A stretch of 64,000 nucleotides of DNA. It comes from Pseudovibrio exalbescens (GTDB taxonomy: Bacteria; Pseudomonadota; Alphaproteobacteria; Rhizobiales; Stappiaceae). The translations under genes were made by a program, and so were the position numbers. The notes under the pieces were generated by a model. That model did no database searches. It was given only the letters and a program-made list of their open reading frames with translations, and was not told the DNA's origin. Below, one piece after another: positions 29,080 to 37,977 of this stretch. The stretch's first letter is position 1. Each line of letters opens with the position of its first letter. The stretch is from NCBI RefSeq assembly GCF_028737195.1, contig NZ_JAQZAJ010000002.1, positions 1 to 64,000 on the forward strand, written 5' to 3'.

Positions 29080-31125
29080 CTAGGCGGCGCGCACTTTCTC
29101 AAGAAAGGCACTGACTTCGTGTTGCAAACTATCCGCCTGCTCGGAAAGCATGGCAGCATATTGGGACACACTGCCACCGGTCGCACGGGCCGTACCAGAT
29201 GCCTCGGAGACCGTATGCATGGCTTCTGCACCCAGATGGGAGCTTTGCGTGGCGCTGGCCACATTCTCGGAGATTGATTGGACAGCCGCGTTCTGCTGCT
29301 CAACGGAGGCCGCAACAGCGGCGGTCATCTCATTCATCTCCTGAATGATCGCACCCACCTCCTGTATCGCCGTCACCGCATTGCCAGAGGCCTGCTGGAT
29401 GGCTTCCACCTGCTCCGCAATTTCCTCCGTTGTCTGGCTGGTTTGATTTGCGAGATTCTTCACCTCCGAAGCCACAACGGCAAAGCCCTTGCCGTGTTCG
29501 CCGGCACGCGCCGCCTCGATGGTGGCGTTCAGCGCAAGAAGGTTCGTTTGGCTGGCAATGTCACGAATGAGCCCTACCGCCTCACCAATGCGATGAGCTG
29601 CATCGCTCAGCATTGTCATGGTTTCTTCTGTGGCTTTGGAACCATGCACGGCGCGCCCCGCAACCCGGGTTGAGCTTTCAGCTTGCTTGGCAATCTCATT
29701 GATCGACATGGCAAGTTGCTCGGTCGCCGCTGATGCGCTTGAAACGTTCTGGGCCGCATTGCCCACAGCCTGACCAGCCGAGTCAGCTTGCTGCAACACA
29801 TTATCCGCTGCGCTTTCCACTTCGGTTGAGGCCTGCCCCAATCCTTCGGCGGCGGTGTGCAAGCTGCTCAAAGAGGCAGCAACGGATTGCTCAAAGGCTG
29901 CAATGAAGCTGTCGATCTGCTGCGACCGCTCTTCCCGGCTTCGGTTCTCAAGAGACTGCTTTTCCTGAAGCTTTCGTTGCTCAATCAGGCTATCGCGGAA
30001 CACATGCAGCGTGTTTGCCATTGCGGCAAGTTCGCGCCCGCCTTGATGAAGCGGAATCTCCGTTTCCGTGTTTCCTTTGGCCAGCTTGCTCATCACAATG
30101 CGCAGGCTCTGCAGAGGCCGCATGATGCTGGAGGTAATCACCAGCCCGGCGAGCAGCGCGGCAATGGCCGTTGCCACAATGGCTGAGCCTACCAGAAGCT
30201 GCGTGGTCTGGGTGGTCTTGGCCAACTGCGCTCCCGCCGCAGCCGCCCCCTCTTCTGCCGCCACCTTCAAGGCGTCCAGTCGCGGCGGCAAGAGGTCAAA
30301 CAGGTTGGCAAGCAACTCCGAGCTGCTACGCCGTTTGATGGTCAGCTCCGTCAACTGCTCAAAGTCTGCGCGGTGGGCCTTAACGCCCGCTTCAATCACC
30401 TGCGCCTTGTCGGCTGGCAACTCCACACGTGGCAAGGTGCGGTCAAAGCGCGAATAGGCCAGCTCCATATCACCGAGATAGGTGTCGGCCTCATTCAAGA
30501 TAAAGCCGCTCTCTGCGCTCTGGATGTCCCCCAGAGAGCCAATCAGGCGCAGCGCCAGCGGATCTTTCGTTCGCCGCGTGGCAGATTTCAGCACGCGTGT
30601 GGCTTCAGAGAGGCTGGCAGCCATGCTGCCGCGCAGGCCGGTATCCCCATCAAAGCCCAGCATCATCTGGTGTTGATGCATCATCTCGAATGCACCATTG
30701 ATGCCCGCCAAGGTGTCTAGGGCATCGCTCACCTCAAGGGTGTAATCCAACGCAACGGGCAAAGAGCGGATGTCTTCCAGTCGCTCTTTGGCAATGGCGC
30801 TGAGCTGATCAAATTTTTCCTTCTGCGCCTCGCCGGGCAGCAGCTCGTATTCTTTTTGCAAGGCCTCAAGAGCGCCAGCAATGATCGCCACATCCCGCAC
30901 AGCAGACGACAGACCGGAGTACGCACCTGCGCGCTCGAAAGCAGCATTCAACTGAGATTGCGACCAGACGAAAACGCCACCAATGACACCGAAGCCAATC
31001 ACCATGATGCCGCAGAGCGCCAGAATGCGCACCCTGAGGCTCAGCTTGGCGCCGAGCCCCGGCTTCGTCACACCGGAGGCTTCCCCTCCTGCGCCCTTTC
31101 GGAAGATCCCCTTGAAGTTGACCAT
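29080..31125 (-). CDS. Methyl-accepting chemotaxis protein
   Basis: Transmembrane chemoreceptor. The 681-residue protein has a membrane segment at about 33-54, a periplasmic all-helical sensor of some 250 residues (about 55-308), a second membrane segment at about 309-333, a HAMP domain, and a cytoplasmic signalling coiled coil. The hairpin tip [20 protein letters not shown] lies near 520-541. The ligand is unknown; a sensor this long is more than a classic four-helix Tar-type module. The ATG at 31125 is preferred to one 24 codons up. No che genes are near, so it is an orphan receptor feeding a remote pathway. Confidence 0.93.
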   Translation of the reverse strand: MVNFKGIFRKGAGGEASGVTKPGLGAKLSLRVRILALCGIMVIGFGVIGGVFVWSQSQLNAAFERAGAYSGLSSAVRDVAIIAGALEALQKEYELLPGEAQKEKFDQLSAIAKERLEDIRSLPVALDYTLEVSDALDTLAGINGAFEMMHQHQMMLGFDGDTGLRGSMAASLSEATRVLKSATRRTKDPLALRLIGSLGDIQSAESGFILNEADTYLGDMELAYSRFDRTLPRVELPADKAQVIEAGVKAHRADFEQLTELTIKRRSSSELLANLFDLLPPRLDALKVAAEEGAAAAGAQLAKTTQTTQLLVGSAIVATAIAALLAGLVITSSIMRPLQSLRIVMSKLAKGNTETEIPLHQGGRELAAMANTLHVFRDSLIEQRKLQEKQSLENRSREERSQQIDSFIAAFEQSVAASLSSLHTAAEGLGQASTEVESAADNVLQQADSAGQAVGNAAQNVSSASAATEQLAMSINEIAKQAESSTRVAGRAVHGSKATEETMTMLSDAAHRIGEAVGLIRDIASQTNLLALNATIEAARAGEHGKGFAVVASEVKNLANQTSQTTEEIAEQVEAIQQASGNAVTAIQEVGAIIQEMNEMTAAVAASVEQQNAAVQSISENVASATQSSHLGAEAMHTVSEASGTARATGGSVSQYAAMLSEQADSLQHEVSAFLEKVRAA

Positions 31126-31481
31126 TGCAGCTCTGTCCCCTCGACAAGAAGTCGGTATTTTTGAATACGTAATTTTGTGGGGTAAATTACAGAGCAAAAG
31201 GGTTTAGAGAGTCCAAACAAAGTGCGCGCCCAAAGCCCCTGGAACGCACATTTCTAATATTTTACGCAGTTAATATGAAAACGCCTTGGTATTTTAATCC
31301 TGAATATCAAGTCAAAATCGGCACCCTCACCGAAACTAAACAAGGCGCTTACTTTTCTGTTAGCACGTGAAGAATCATTACCTAGAGGTAGAAGGTTCTG
31401 AAAATTTTCCTCCTCGAAGGAAATACATGGCGACACGGCTCAAACTGCGCAAACGTTTTCGTAAAGGCAGATCCGGCAAGC
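31126..31481. other. Gene-free stretch before the chemoreceptor
   Basis: About 355 bp, AT-rich. A weak hairpin (TTTCCT 31406-31411 with AGGAAA 31418-31423) may end the YihY/BrkB transcript. A 60-residue minus-strand frame at 31254-31436 has no family resemblance and I do not call it. The chemoreceptor promoter should lie here. Confidence 0.45.
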
Positions 31482-32363
31482 CTATTCCGCCAAGGCGGAT
31501 TGTTTCCAGTTTCGGATTTTGCGCTGGCGCATGATCGCGGCATTAAATTCCCCACCCAGAATGAAAATGGCCGCCGTCAGATAAAGGAAGATCAATGCTG
31601 TCATAACGCCCGCCAAGCCCGCGTAGGTGGACACATAGTTGGCGAACCGCGCCAGATATGCACCAAAGGCGGAGCCGGAGGCGATCCAAAGCACCAGCGT
31701 AATCACAACGCCGGGCAGAACATCGGTCACCGTTCGCTCCCCTGCGGGCAGCACCACATGCGCGCCAAACAGGGCAACCACCAAGAGGATTGAGGTCACA
31801 CCGTATCGAATGATGCTCGCGTGATAGCCGAATTCCTGCAGCACCGGTACGTGGTCCACCACAGTGTTCCAAATCAGCGGCCCAAGAATGATCAGCGCCG
31901 TAAACACCACCAGCACCAAAGAGCCCAGCAGAACAACCACGATGGATTGCAGGCGGCAGTAGAACCAGTTGCGGCTCTCCTTGACCCGGTAGGCCCGGTT
32001 CAGCGCGGTACGCAGCGCCTCCACGCCATTGGAAGAAAACCAGATCGTGACAATGACACCGAACGTCAGAAGGTCTCCACGCGGCTGTGTCAGCACACTT
32101 TGGATCTCTCCCGAAACAGGCCCCGCGACTTCTTTGGGCCAAGCATCGAAAATCAGCTCAGAAGCCTGCTGCGCCACATCTTGAAGCCCCAAGAAACCAG
32201 AGAGCGCTGCGACAAAAATCAGAAAGGGAAACAGCGCCAGCAAGCCGGACAGCGCAACATGGCTCGCCACGGCAAAGCCGTCGTCATTGGCAAAATGACC
32301 AATGGCATCTGCAAGCACTCGATAGATCCGTCGCAATAGTCCCGGTTGTTCCATGATCTCCAT
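31482..32363 (-). CDS. YihY/BrkB family inner-membrane protein
   Basis: Polytopic inner-membrane protein of the YihY/BrkB family, often mislabelled ribonuclease BN; function not established. The 293-residue reading has about six membrane helices and the family motifs HVALSGLLALFPFLIF near the N-terminus, WFSSNGVEALRTALNRAY in the middle and FGAYLARFANYVSTYAGLAG near the end. The frame is open 66 codons further up, but this would run into the oppositely directed mcd gene; the ATG at 32363 has AAGG 5 nt before it and suits the family. Confidence 0.88.
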   Translation of the reverse strand: MEIMEQPGLLRRIYRVLADAIGHFANDDGFAVASHVALSGLLALFPFLIFVAALSGFLGLQDVAQQASELIFDAWPKEVAGPVSGEIQSVLTQPRGDLLTFGVIVTIWFSSNGVEALRTALNRAYRVKESRNWFYCRLQSIVVVLLGSLVLVVFTALIILGPLIWNTVVDHVPVLQEFGYHASIIRYGVTSILLVVALFGAHVVLPAGERTVTDVLPGVVITLVLWIASGSAFGAYLARFANYVSTYAGLAGVMTALIFLYLTAAIFILGGEFNAAIMRQRKIRNWKQSALAE

Positions 32364-32513
32364 CAGCGCCTTTTCCGACCAGCTCCACCATAACCACCAA
32401 GCCCAATAGGGTCCGCCCGCAAGAAATTGGAATGCCACTATTAGGGCATTGCACAGGAGTTTGACAGGCGTACCGTTGCACCGCACCACAACAAGCAGGC
32501 ACGGGAGATCCCC

Positions 32514-34187
32514 TTGGCGATACTTGCAGACCTCTTGGCAAACCCGCAGAACACATCGCATTGGCGTCGGCAGGTTGCCGTTGCAAGCCTAACTGCTCTT
32601 TTTGAAGACGCCAAGCAGGCCGTTCGCGCAAAAGTCACAGAGGACGGCAAGATCAACTCCCTTTTGCTGGAACAGCACCAGCGCGCGGCCCACGGCATTG
32701 CATGGCTCGGAACCTATGTTGAGGCGCTTCGCCAGCTGCTGGCTTTTCATGAGAAACTTGCGGCCGCGGATCAATTGACCGAGCTGGAAGACAGCATCAT
32801 CGCCATCGGGTTTAGCGAATATACCGCGCAGGTTTTCGGCGGGCTTCCCATGAGTCAGGGTGAAATGCTTCGCCCTTTGGACCTCGGGCTGACTGCGCCA
32901 ATCATTCAAGGCTACAGGACCGAGGCACTGGAAGAGCTTATTGCGGAGGGCAGCACGCCAGAACTGCGCGCGCGCCTTGTGGCTCTCATGCAAGAGCGCG
33001 GCAGCGCCCATATGCTTGGTGCCTCCGGCCTTGATGAGACTTACGAGCAGATCCGTGAGCAGATGCGCCGCTTCTGCGATGCTGAAGTCACCCCACACGC
33101 CCACACCTGGCATCTGGAGAATGCCTATATCCCCCTCTCCGTGCTTGAAAAGATGGCGGACCTCGGCGTGTTCGGGCTTACCATTCCCGAAGAATATGGC
33201 GGACTGGGCCTTGGCAAGATCGCCATGTGCGTAGTGTCTGAGGAGCTTTCCAAAGGCTACATTGGCGTCGGCTCCCTCGGCACCAGATCAGAAATTGCCG
33301 CAGAGCTTATCCTAAGTGCCGGCACCCATGAGCAAAAGCGAAAATGGCTGCCCGGCATTGCTTCAGGCGAGATACTGCCAACCGCAGTTTTCACCGAACC
33401 CAATACCGGCTCCGACCTCGCCTCTCTCAGAACCCGAGCGGTAAAAAAAGACGGCAACTGGCGCATATCCGGCAACAAGACCTGGATCACCCACCCGGTG
33501 CGCGCCGATATCATGACCCTGCTTGCCCGCACCAACCCGCAGGAGAGCGGATACAAAGGCCTCTCCATGTTTATCGCCGAAAAACCCCGCGGGACCGATG
33601 AAGACCCTTTCCCTGCACAAGGCATGTCGGGCGGTGAGATTGAGGTGCTGGGCTATCGGGGGATGAAGGAATATGAAATCGCCTTCGATGGCTTTACTGT
33701 TTCCGCTGACAATCTTCTTGGCAATGAAGAAGGCCAAGGCTTCAAGCAGTTGATGCAAACTTTCGAGGCCGCGCGCATTCAGACCGCTGCCCGTGCGGTT
33801 GGTGTGGCCGAAGCCGCGTTGGAGGTCGGCCTACGCTATGCCCAAGAAAGAATGCAGTTCGGAAAGCCGCTCATCGCGTTTCCGCGCATCGCAGACAAAC
33901 TCGCCATGATGGCCGTTGAAATCGTGATTGCGCGCCAGCTTACCTACCATTCCGCAGAACAGAAGGACAGCGGTGCCCGCTGCGATCTGGAAGCAGGCAT
34001 GGCCAAGTTGCTCGCCGCACGCGTCGCCTGGGCAGCAGCGGACAATGCCCTTCAGGTTCACGGTGGGAACGGTTTTGCGCTGGAGTATGAGGTCTCGCGG
34101 CTGCTTTGCGACGCGCGCATCTTGAACATCTTTGAAGGTGCCGCAGAGATACAGGCGCACGTCATTGCGCGCCGCTTCCTCGCCTGA
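32514..34187 (+). CDS. mcd: (2S)-methylsuccinyl-CoA dehydrogenase
   Basis: FAD enzyme oxidising methylsuccinyl-CoA to mesaconyl-CoA in the ethylmalonyl-CoA pathway, a glyoxylate-cycle substitute for growth on C2 compounds. At 557 residues it is longer than ordinary acyl-CoA dehydrogenases (about 380). The extra N-terminal domain (about 1-170) includes KINSLLLEQHQRAAHGIAWL, which I recognise as characteristic of Mcd. The acyl-CoA dehydrogenase domain (about 175-557) has VFTEPNTGSDL, ARIQTAARAVG and QVHGGNGF. The start is TTG at 32514 with GGGAG 6 nt before. No other pathway gene is in the window. Confidence 0.85.
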   Translation: MAILADLLANPQNTSHWRRQVAVASLTALFEDAKQAVRAKVTEDGKINSLLLEQHQRAAHGIAWLGTYVEALRQLLAFHEKLAAADQLTELEDSIIAIGFSEYTAQVFGGLPMSQGEMLRPLDLGLTAPIIQGYRTEALEELIAEGSTPELRARLVALMQERGSAHMLGASGLDETYEQIREQMRRFCDAEVTPHAHTWHLENAYIPLSVLEKMADLGVFGLTIPEEYGGLGLGKIAMCVVSEELSKGYIGVGSLGTRSEIAAELILSAGTHEQKRKWLPGIASGEILPTAVFTEPNTGSDLASLRTRAVKKDGNWRISGNKTWITHPVRADIMTLLARTNPQESGYKGLSMFIAEKPRGTDEDPFPAQGMSGGEIEVLGYRGMKEYEIAFDGFTVSADNLLGNEEGQGFKQLMQTFEAARIQTAARAVGVAEAALEVGLRYAQERMQFGKPLIAFPRIADKLAMMAVEIVIARQLTYHSAEQKDSGARCDLEAGMAKLLAARVAWAAADNALQVHGGNGFALEYEVSRLLCDARILNIFEGAAEIQAHVIARRFLA

Positions 34188-34301
34188 CCCTTACCCGAGC
34201 GGAATTTCCCCACAAGGTTGTTAACTCTGTTTTAATAAATTCATTTGTGTACCCTTACATTTTTATTTAAAATTTTAATCAATTTTTACGGGAGGGGTCA
34301 C

Positions 34302-34544
34302 ATGTATGCCTACGCGATGGGTGCTGCTGCCACATTGCTGTTCGCCGCCGCCACACAAGCGGGCACTTTAACCCCGCTAGAACAGCCTAAGAGCGCGCTT
34401 AAAGAGTTTTCGCCCGCGCGCGCATCCGTGTTGGAACCCCTCCCGGCCACATCCGAGCTTAAGGAGATCCCCCAGCTCTGCTGCGAGCTTGAGGAATGGC
34501 CGCACCTCAAGGAAGCGCGCGGCCTGATCCCGTTTGAAACCTGA
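34302..34544 (+). CDS. Small secreted protein of unknown function
   Basis: I do not recognise this 80-residue protein. It has a signal peptide at about 1-20 (MGAAATLLFAAATQAG), then a short acidic, Pro-rich mature part with three LKE units and a CC pair at about 58-59 (QLCCELEEWPHL). The ATG at 34302 has a strong GGGAGGGG ribosome site 5 nt away, supporting expression; a longer frame from 34245 is not needed. It lies 114 nt after mcd in AT-rich DNA and converges on thpR with 11 nt between. Confidence 0.65.
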   Translation: MYAYAMGAAATLLFAAATQAGTLTPLEQPKSALKEFSPARASVLEPLPATSELKEIPQLCCELEEWPHLKEARGLIPFET

Positions 34545-34555
34545 GGCTAGCGGCT

Positions 34556-35092
34556 TCAGGCTGCCAAAGGGTATGCCTCTTCAACCACGTACGGACCGCC
34601 ACCAATCTTGGACTTGGACGAAAACAGTACGAACCGCGAGGCCTGAAACGAGGGGGCCTGGAAGTTCCCGCGCAGACTGAGCCAGTTGGCCACATCTACC
34701 GAGCTGGTGCCTCGAAGGCGCGCCAGCGTCACATGCGGCTTGTACTTGCGGCGCTCTGCGGGCAACCCCAGCCGCTGCAGAATACGTTCCTGCTCTGCCT
34801 GCATTTCGTAAAGTTCAGCCGATGGCTCCACACGGGCCCAGACAGCGTGTGGCTTGCCATTCCCGAAGGATCCAAGCCCCGTCAGCCGGATCTCCACCGG
34901 ATCGCGGCGGACACGTGACAGCTCCGCCGCCACTTCATAGGCCAGCTGATCATCGATATCACCAATATACCGAAGCGTGATGTGATAGTTCTCGGAGTCT
35001 ATCCAGCGAGCACCTCTCAGCCCGCCCTGGAGCATTGTTAGCATGAGCCTGGTCTGAGATGGAATCTCAAGGCCGGTGAACAGTCGGGGCAT
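34556..35092 (-). CDS. thpR: RNA 2',3'-cyclic phosphodiesterase
   Basis: LigT/ThpR-type 2H phosphoesterase that opens 2',3'-cyclic phosphates on RNA ends. The 178-residue protein has the two catalytic HxT motifs, H37-I-T39 and H120-V-T122, in the two halves of the fold. GGAGG 7 nt before the ATG at 35092 decides the start; 14 more codons are open upstream. It stands alone, converging on a small secreted protein gene. Confidence 0.93.
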   Translation of the reverse strand: MPRLFTGLEIPSQTRLMLTMLQGGLRGARWIDSENYHITLRYIGDIDDQLAYEVAAELSRVRRDPVEIRLTGLGSFGNGKPHAVWARVEPSAELYEMQAEQERILQRLGLPAERRKYKPHVTLARLRGTSSVDVANWLSLRGNFQAPSFQASRFVLFSSKSKIGGGPYVVEEAYPLAA

Positions 35093-35222
35093 GGTCAAAC
35101 CCTCCGCTAACGCCGATACCAAAATTTTGAGCACGTTCGATTCAGCTGTACAAGAGAAAAATCACAGGCTCGCGACTCCGATTCAAAACAGCATTTAGAA
35201 AACCAGCTTTGGCGGGTTTCCC

Positions 35223-35255
35223 ACAAAAAAGAGCCGAAACTTCTTCAGTTCCGGC
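35223..35255 (-). terminator. Terminator of the aldo/keto reductase gene
   Basis: GCCGAAACT (35233-35241) pairs with AGTTCCGGC (35247-35255) with one mismatch, and the minus strand continues with a run of T. Confidence 0.8.
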
Positions 35256-35291
35256 CCTAACGCTCACGTTAATTTGACTAACTGGTTCAAA

Positions 35292-36344
35292 TCATGGGCA
35301 CGGATTGGTGTGCACCAGATGAATGCTATTAAGCCGTTCTTCCAGCTCCTCCGAAATCTCAAAGCGCGCAGCGCTCACATCCACCTGCAATTGCTCCATG
35401 GTGGTTGCTCCCAGAATGACCGAAGTCACAAACGGGCGCGTGTGTGCAAAGGCCAGTGCCATGACCGATGGATCGATGCCCAGCTCATCGGCCAGCGACA
35501 GATACGCTTCGATCGCTTTTCCCGCACCCGGGGTTTCGTAACGCCCCATACGTTCAAACAGTTGCTTCCGAGATCCCTTAGGCAGCGCACCATTTCTGTA
35601 CTTGCCGGTCAGGTAGCCTTGGGCCAAAGCGGAGTAAGCAAGGAGGCCGACGTTTTCGCGCTGTGCAATTTCCGCCAGACCCACTTCAAACTTACGATTG
35701 ATCAGCGAGTATGCATTCTGGATGGACTGAACGCGAGGAAGATTACGCGCTTCTGATTCATGAACGAACTTCATGGTGCCCCAAGCGCTCTCATTGGAGA
35801 GGCCCACATGGCGCACTTTGCCCTCTTTGACGAAGCCATCCAGCACTTCAAGGATCTCATGGATCGGCGTCTCGTCCTCGGACGGCTGCGGGTTGCCCCA
35901 GATCGCCGGGTTGGCACCGAACTGGGAAACTGAACGATCTGGCCAATGCAGCTGATAAAGGTCGATATAGTCTGTGCCGAGGCGGCGCAAGCTGCCTTCA
36001 AGCGCCTCACGCATTTGCTGCGGATTGAGACGGGTGTCACTGCCGTCCTTGCGGAACCATTGCATGCCGGAGCGGCCAACCACTTTGGTGGCGAGGACCA
36101 CTTTGTCCCGGTTGCCACGTGCCTTGAACCAGCTGCCGATGATCTCTTCAGTCCGGCCCCAGGTTTCGGCCTTTGGCGGGATTGAATAGAGCTCGGCAGT
36201 GTCGAAGAAGTTGATCTCGTGATCGAGGGCGTAGTCCATTTGCGCATGGCCTTCCGCCTCTGTGTTTTGCTCGCCGAATGTCATGGTGCCCAAACACAGG
36301 CTGCTCACATTCAGGTCCGTGCGACCCAGTTTTCGAAAGTCCAT
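35292..36344 (-). CDS. Aldo/keto reductase, Tas-like
   Basis: NADPH-dependent oxidoreductase of the aldo/keto reductase family, closest in appearance to Tas-type proteins. The 350-residue protein has the catalytic tetrad D48, Y53, K87 and H133 in their usual motifs (FFDTAELYS, ATKVVG, QLHWPD) and a C-terminal cofactor region SVILGATTMEQL. GAGGGG lies a few nt before the ATG. The physiological substrate is unknown. Same strand as the GDSL esterase but 147 nt downstream of it. Confidence 0.92.
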   Translation of the reverse strand: MDFRKLGRTDLNVSSLCLGTMTFGEQNTEAEGHAQMDYALDHEINFFDTAELYSIPPKAETWGRTEEIIGSWFKARGNRDKVVLATKVVGRSGMQWFRKDGSDTRLNPQQMREALEGSLRRLGTDYIDLYQLHWPDRSVSQFGANPAIWGNPQPSEDETPIHEILEVLDGFVKEGKVRHVGLSNESAWGTMKFVHESEARNLPRVQSIQNAYSLINRKFEVGLAEIAQRENVGLLAYSALAQGYLTGKYRNGALPKGSRKQLFERMGRYETPGAGKAIEAYLSLADELGIDPSVMALAFAHTRPFVTSVILGATTMEQLQVDVSAARFEISEELEERLNSIHLVHTNPCP

Positions 36345-36491
36345 AGTATCCCCTCATGTTCTGCAGATCAGAACGACGTCGTTTTCTCTTGGAGTTTTAA
36401 TGCGGCACGGTGCCGGATCGCTCCGTGCCAATCCAACCGGCGTGGCATGCCCAGCGCGCAGCGCGCCGTTCAATGGCCGGAGGAAAAGTGA

Positions 36492-37151
36492 TCATTCTGC
36501 TGAAGCACGCTCAGCCTTGATCTGGTCTATAAGCTTTTCAACGGATGGCAAAATGTTTTCTACGATCACCGCGACCCCTTCGCCAGTCGGGTGCAACCCA
36601 TCGGCGAGGTTCAGCATGGGGTTTGCCGCAACCCCTTCAAGGAAGAACGGATAGTACAGCGCCTCATACTTCTGGGAGATCTCCGGAAAGATGGGATCGT
36701 AAAGCTCCGCGTACTCTTCCCCCAAGTTGCGGGGCGCCAGCATCCCGGCCACCAGCACCTTCACACCGCGTTCGGTCAGGCGCCGAACCATTTCATCCAT
36801 GTTGGCCCGCGTCGTTGCAGGGTCTAGGCCGCGTAGCGCATCATTGGCCCCCAGCTCCAGAATAACCCCCTGCACATCCTCGCCTACTGACCAGTCGAGC
36901 CGCGACAGCCCGCCGGAGGTGGTATCACCTGACACGCCTGCGTTGACAATGGTTACGTCGTGCCCTTTTGCCCGCAGCGCTTTTTCAAGTTGAACCGGGA
37001 AAGCATCTTCGGGAGCCAGCAGGTATCCCGCTGTCAAACTGTCACCAAAAGCGACGAGTTTTATTGTGTCTTCGGCCTTGGCAGAAATTGTGGAGGCAAC
37101 ACATAAAGCCATAAGCGCGACCAACTGGAGAAAAACATTGCGGGATCGCAT
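36492..37151 (-). CDS. tesA: GDSL-family arylesterase/lysophospholipase (TesA-like)
   Basis: Exported SGNH hydrolase. The 219-residue protein has a signal peptide at about 1-26 (ISAKAE) and the SGNH blocks: FGDSLTAGY with nucleophile S38, GVSGDTTSGG, LGANDALRG, and DGLHPTGEG with the catalytic Asp/His. The ATG at 37151 is chosen since it begins directly with the basic n-region of the signal; 12 codons more are open upstream. It is divergent from an ABC ATPase/permease pair, the arrangement seen for tesA-ybbA-ybbP in many proteobacteria. Confidence 0.9.
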   Translation of the reverse strand: MRSRNVFLQLVALMALCVASTISAKAEDTIKLVAFGDSLTAGYLLAPEDAFPVQLEKALRAKGHDVTIVNAGVSGDTTSGGLSRLDWSVGEDVQGVILELGANDALRGLDPATTRANMDEMVRRLTERGVKVLVAGMLAPRNLGEEYAELYDPIFPEISQKYEALYYPFFLEGVAANPMLNLADGLHPTGEGVAVIVENILPSVEKLIDQIKAERASAE

Positions 37152-37272
37152 GGAACAACCTTGAATACTGGACAGTATCTTGCACACCTCCCATATGTCG
37201 TATCTGCTGAGTACTTAGCAAGACTTTAAATCTCACTTTTACCGGATACCAGAACGCAACCGAGGCCAACAC

Positions 37273-37977
37273 ATGACCAACCAACCTGCTATTACGCTTG
37301 AAGGCGTGCACCTCAGCCTAGGCCAAGGTGCTGGAAGGGTTCACATTCTCAAGGGAATTGACCTCAGCATTGCCAAGGGCCAGTCAGTTGGTCTGGTCGG
37401 CCCCTCAGGCTCGGGCAAATCCACATTGCTCATGGTGATGGCAGGGCTCGAACGGGTCGATGAAGGCAAGGTCATCGCCTCAGGTCAGGACCTTTCACAA
37501 TTAAGTGAAGACGCCCTTGCCACCTTTCGCGGCCAGAATGTCGGCATCATCTTCCAGTCGTTCCACCTCGTTCCCAACATGACAGCACTTGAGAACGTGG
37601 CGGTACCACTGGAACTCGCCGGTCATAAGGATGCGTTCGAGCGCGCGCGTCAGGAGTTGACAGCCGTTGGCCTTGGCGACCGCGTCAACCATTACCCAAC
37701 CCAGCTCTCCGGCGGCGAGCAGCAGCGCGTTGCCGTTGCCCGTGCCCTAGTGGCAAATCCTGACATCCTCATCGCCGATGAACCGACAGGCAACCTGGAT
37801 GAAAGCACCGGTCAGCAGATCATCGACCTCATGTTCACAGCCCAGCGCGAGCGCGGCATGACGCTGATCCTGGTGACCCACGACCCGTCCCTTGCTGAAA
37901 AGTGCGAGCGCAAAGTCACCGTTCGCTCCGGCGAGATCGAAGAACGGATCCCGCAGCTGCGTGAGGCCTCCGCATGA
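37273..37977 (+). CDS. ABC transporter ATP-binding protein (YbbA/LolD type)
   Basis: ATPase of a MacB/FtsX-superfamily ABC system. The 234-residue protein has Walker A GPSGSGKS (43-50, K49), the Q-loop [16 protein letters not shown], signature [15 protein letters not shown], Walker [14 protein letters not shown] and the H-loop VTHD. It overlaps the permease gene by 4 nt (ATGA), showing translational coupling. Such systems usually do mechanical work on envelope proteins or lipids and do not import solutes; the substrate here is unknown. Confidence 0.92.
   Translation: MTNQPAITLEGVHLSLGQGAGRVHILKGIDLSIAKGQSVGLVGPSGSGKSTLLMVMAGLERVDEGKVIASGQDLSQLSEDALATFRGQNVGIIFQSFHLVPNMTALENVAVPLELAGHKDAFERARQELTAVGLGDRVNHYPTQLSGGEQQRVAVARALVANPDILIADEPTGNLDESTGQQIIDLMFTAQRERGMTLILVTHDPSLAEKCERKVTVRSGEIEERIPQLREASA

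Noticed and set aside
31254-31436. A 60-residue minus-strand frame in the gap before the chemoreceptor
   Set aside because: No ribosome site or family, and low coding character in AT-rich DNA.
32364-32561. 66-residue N-terminal extension of the YihY/BrkB protein
   Set aside because: It would overlap the divergent mcd start and lacks family similarity; the ATG at 32363 has a better ribosome site.
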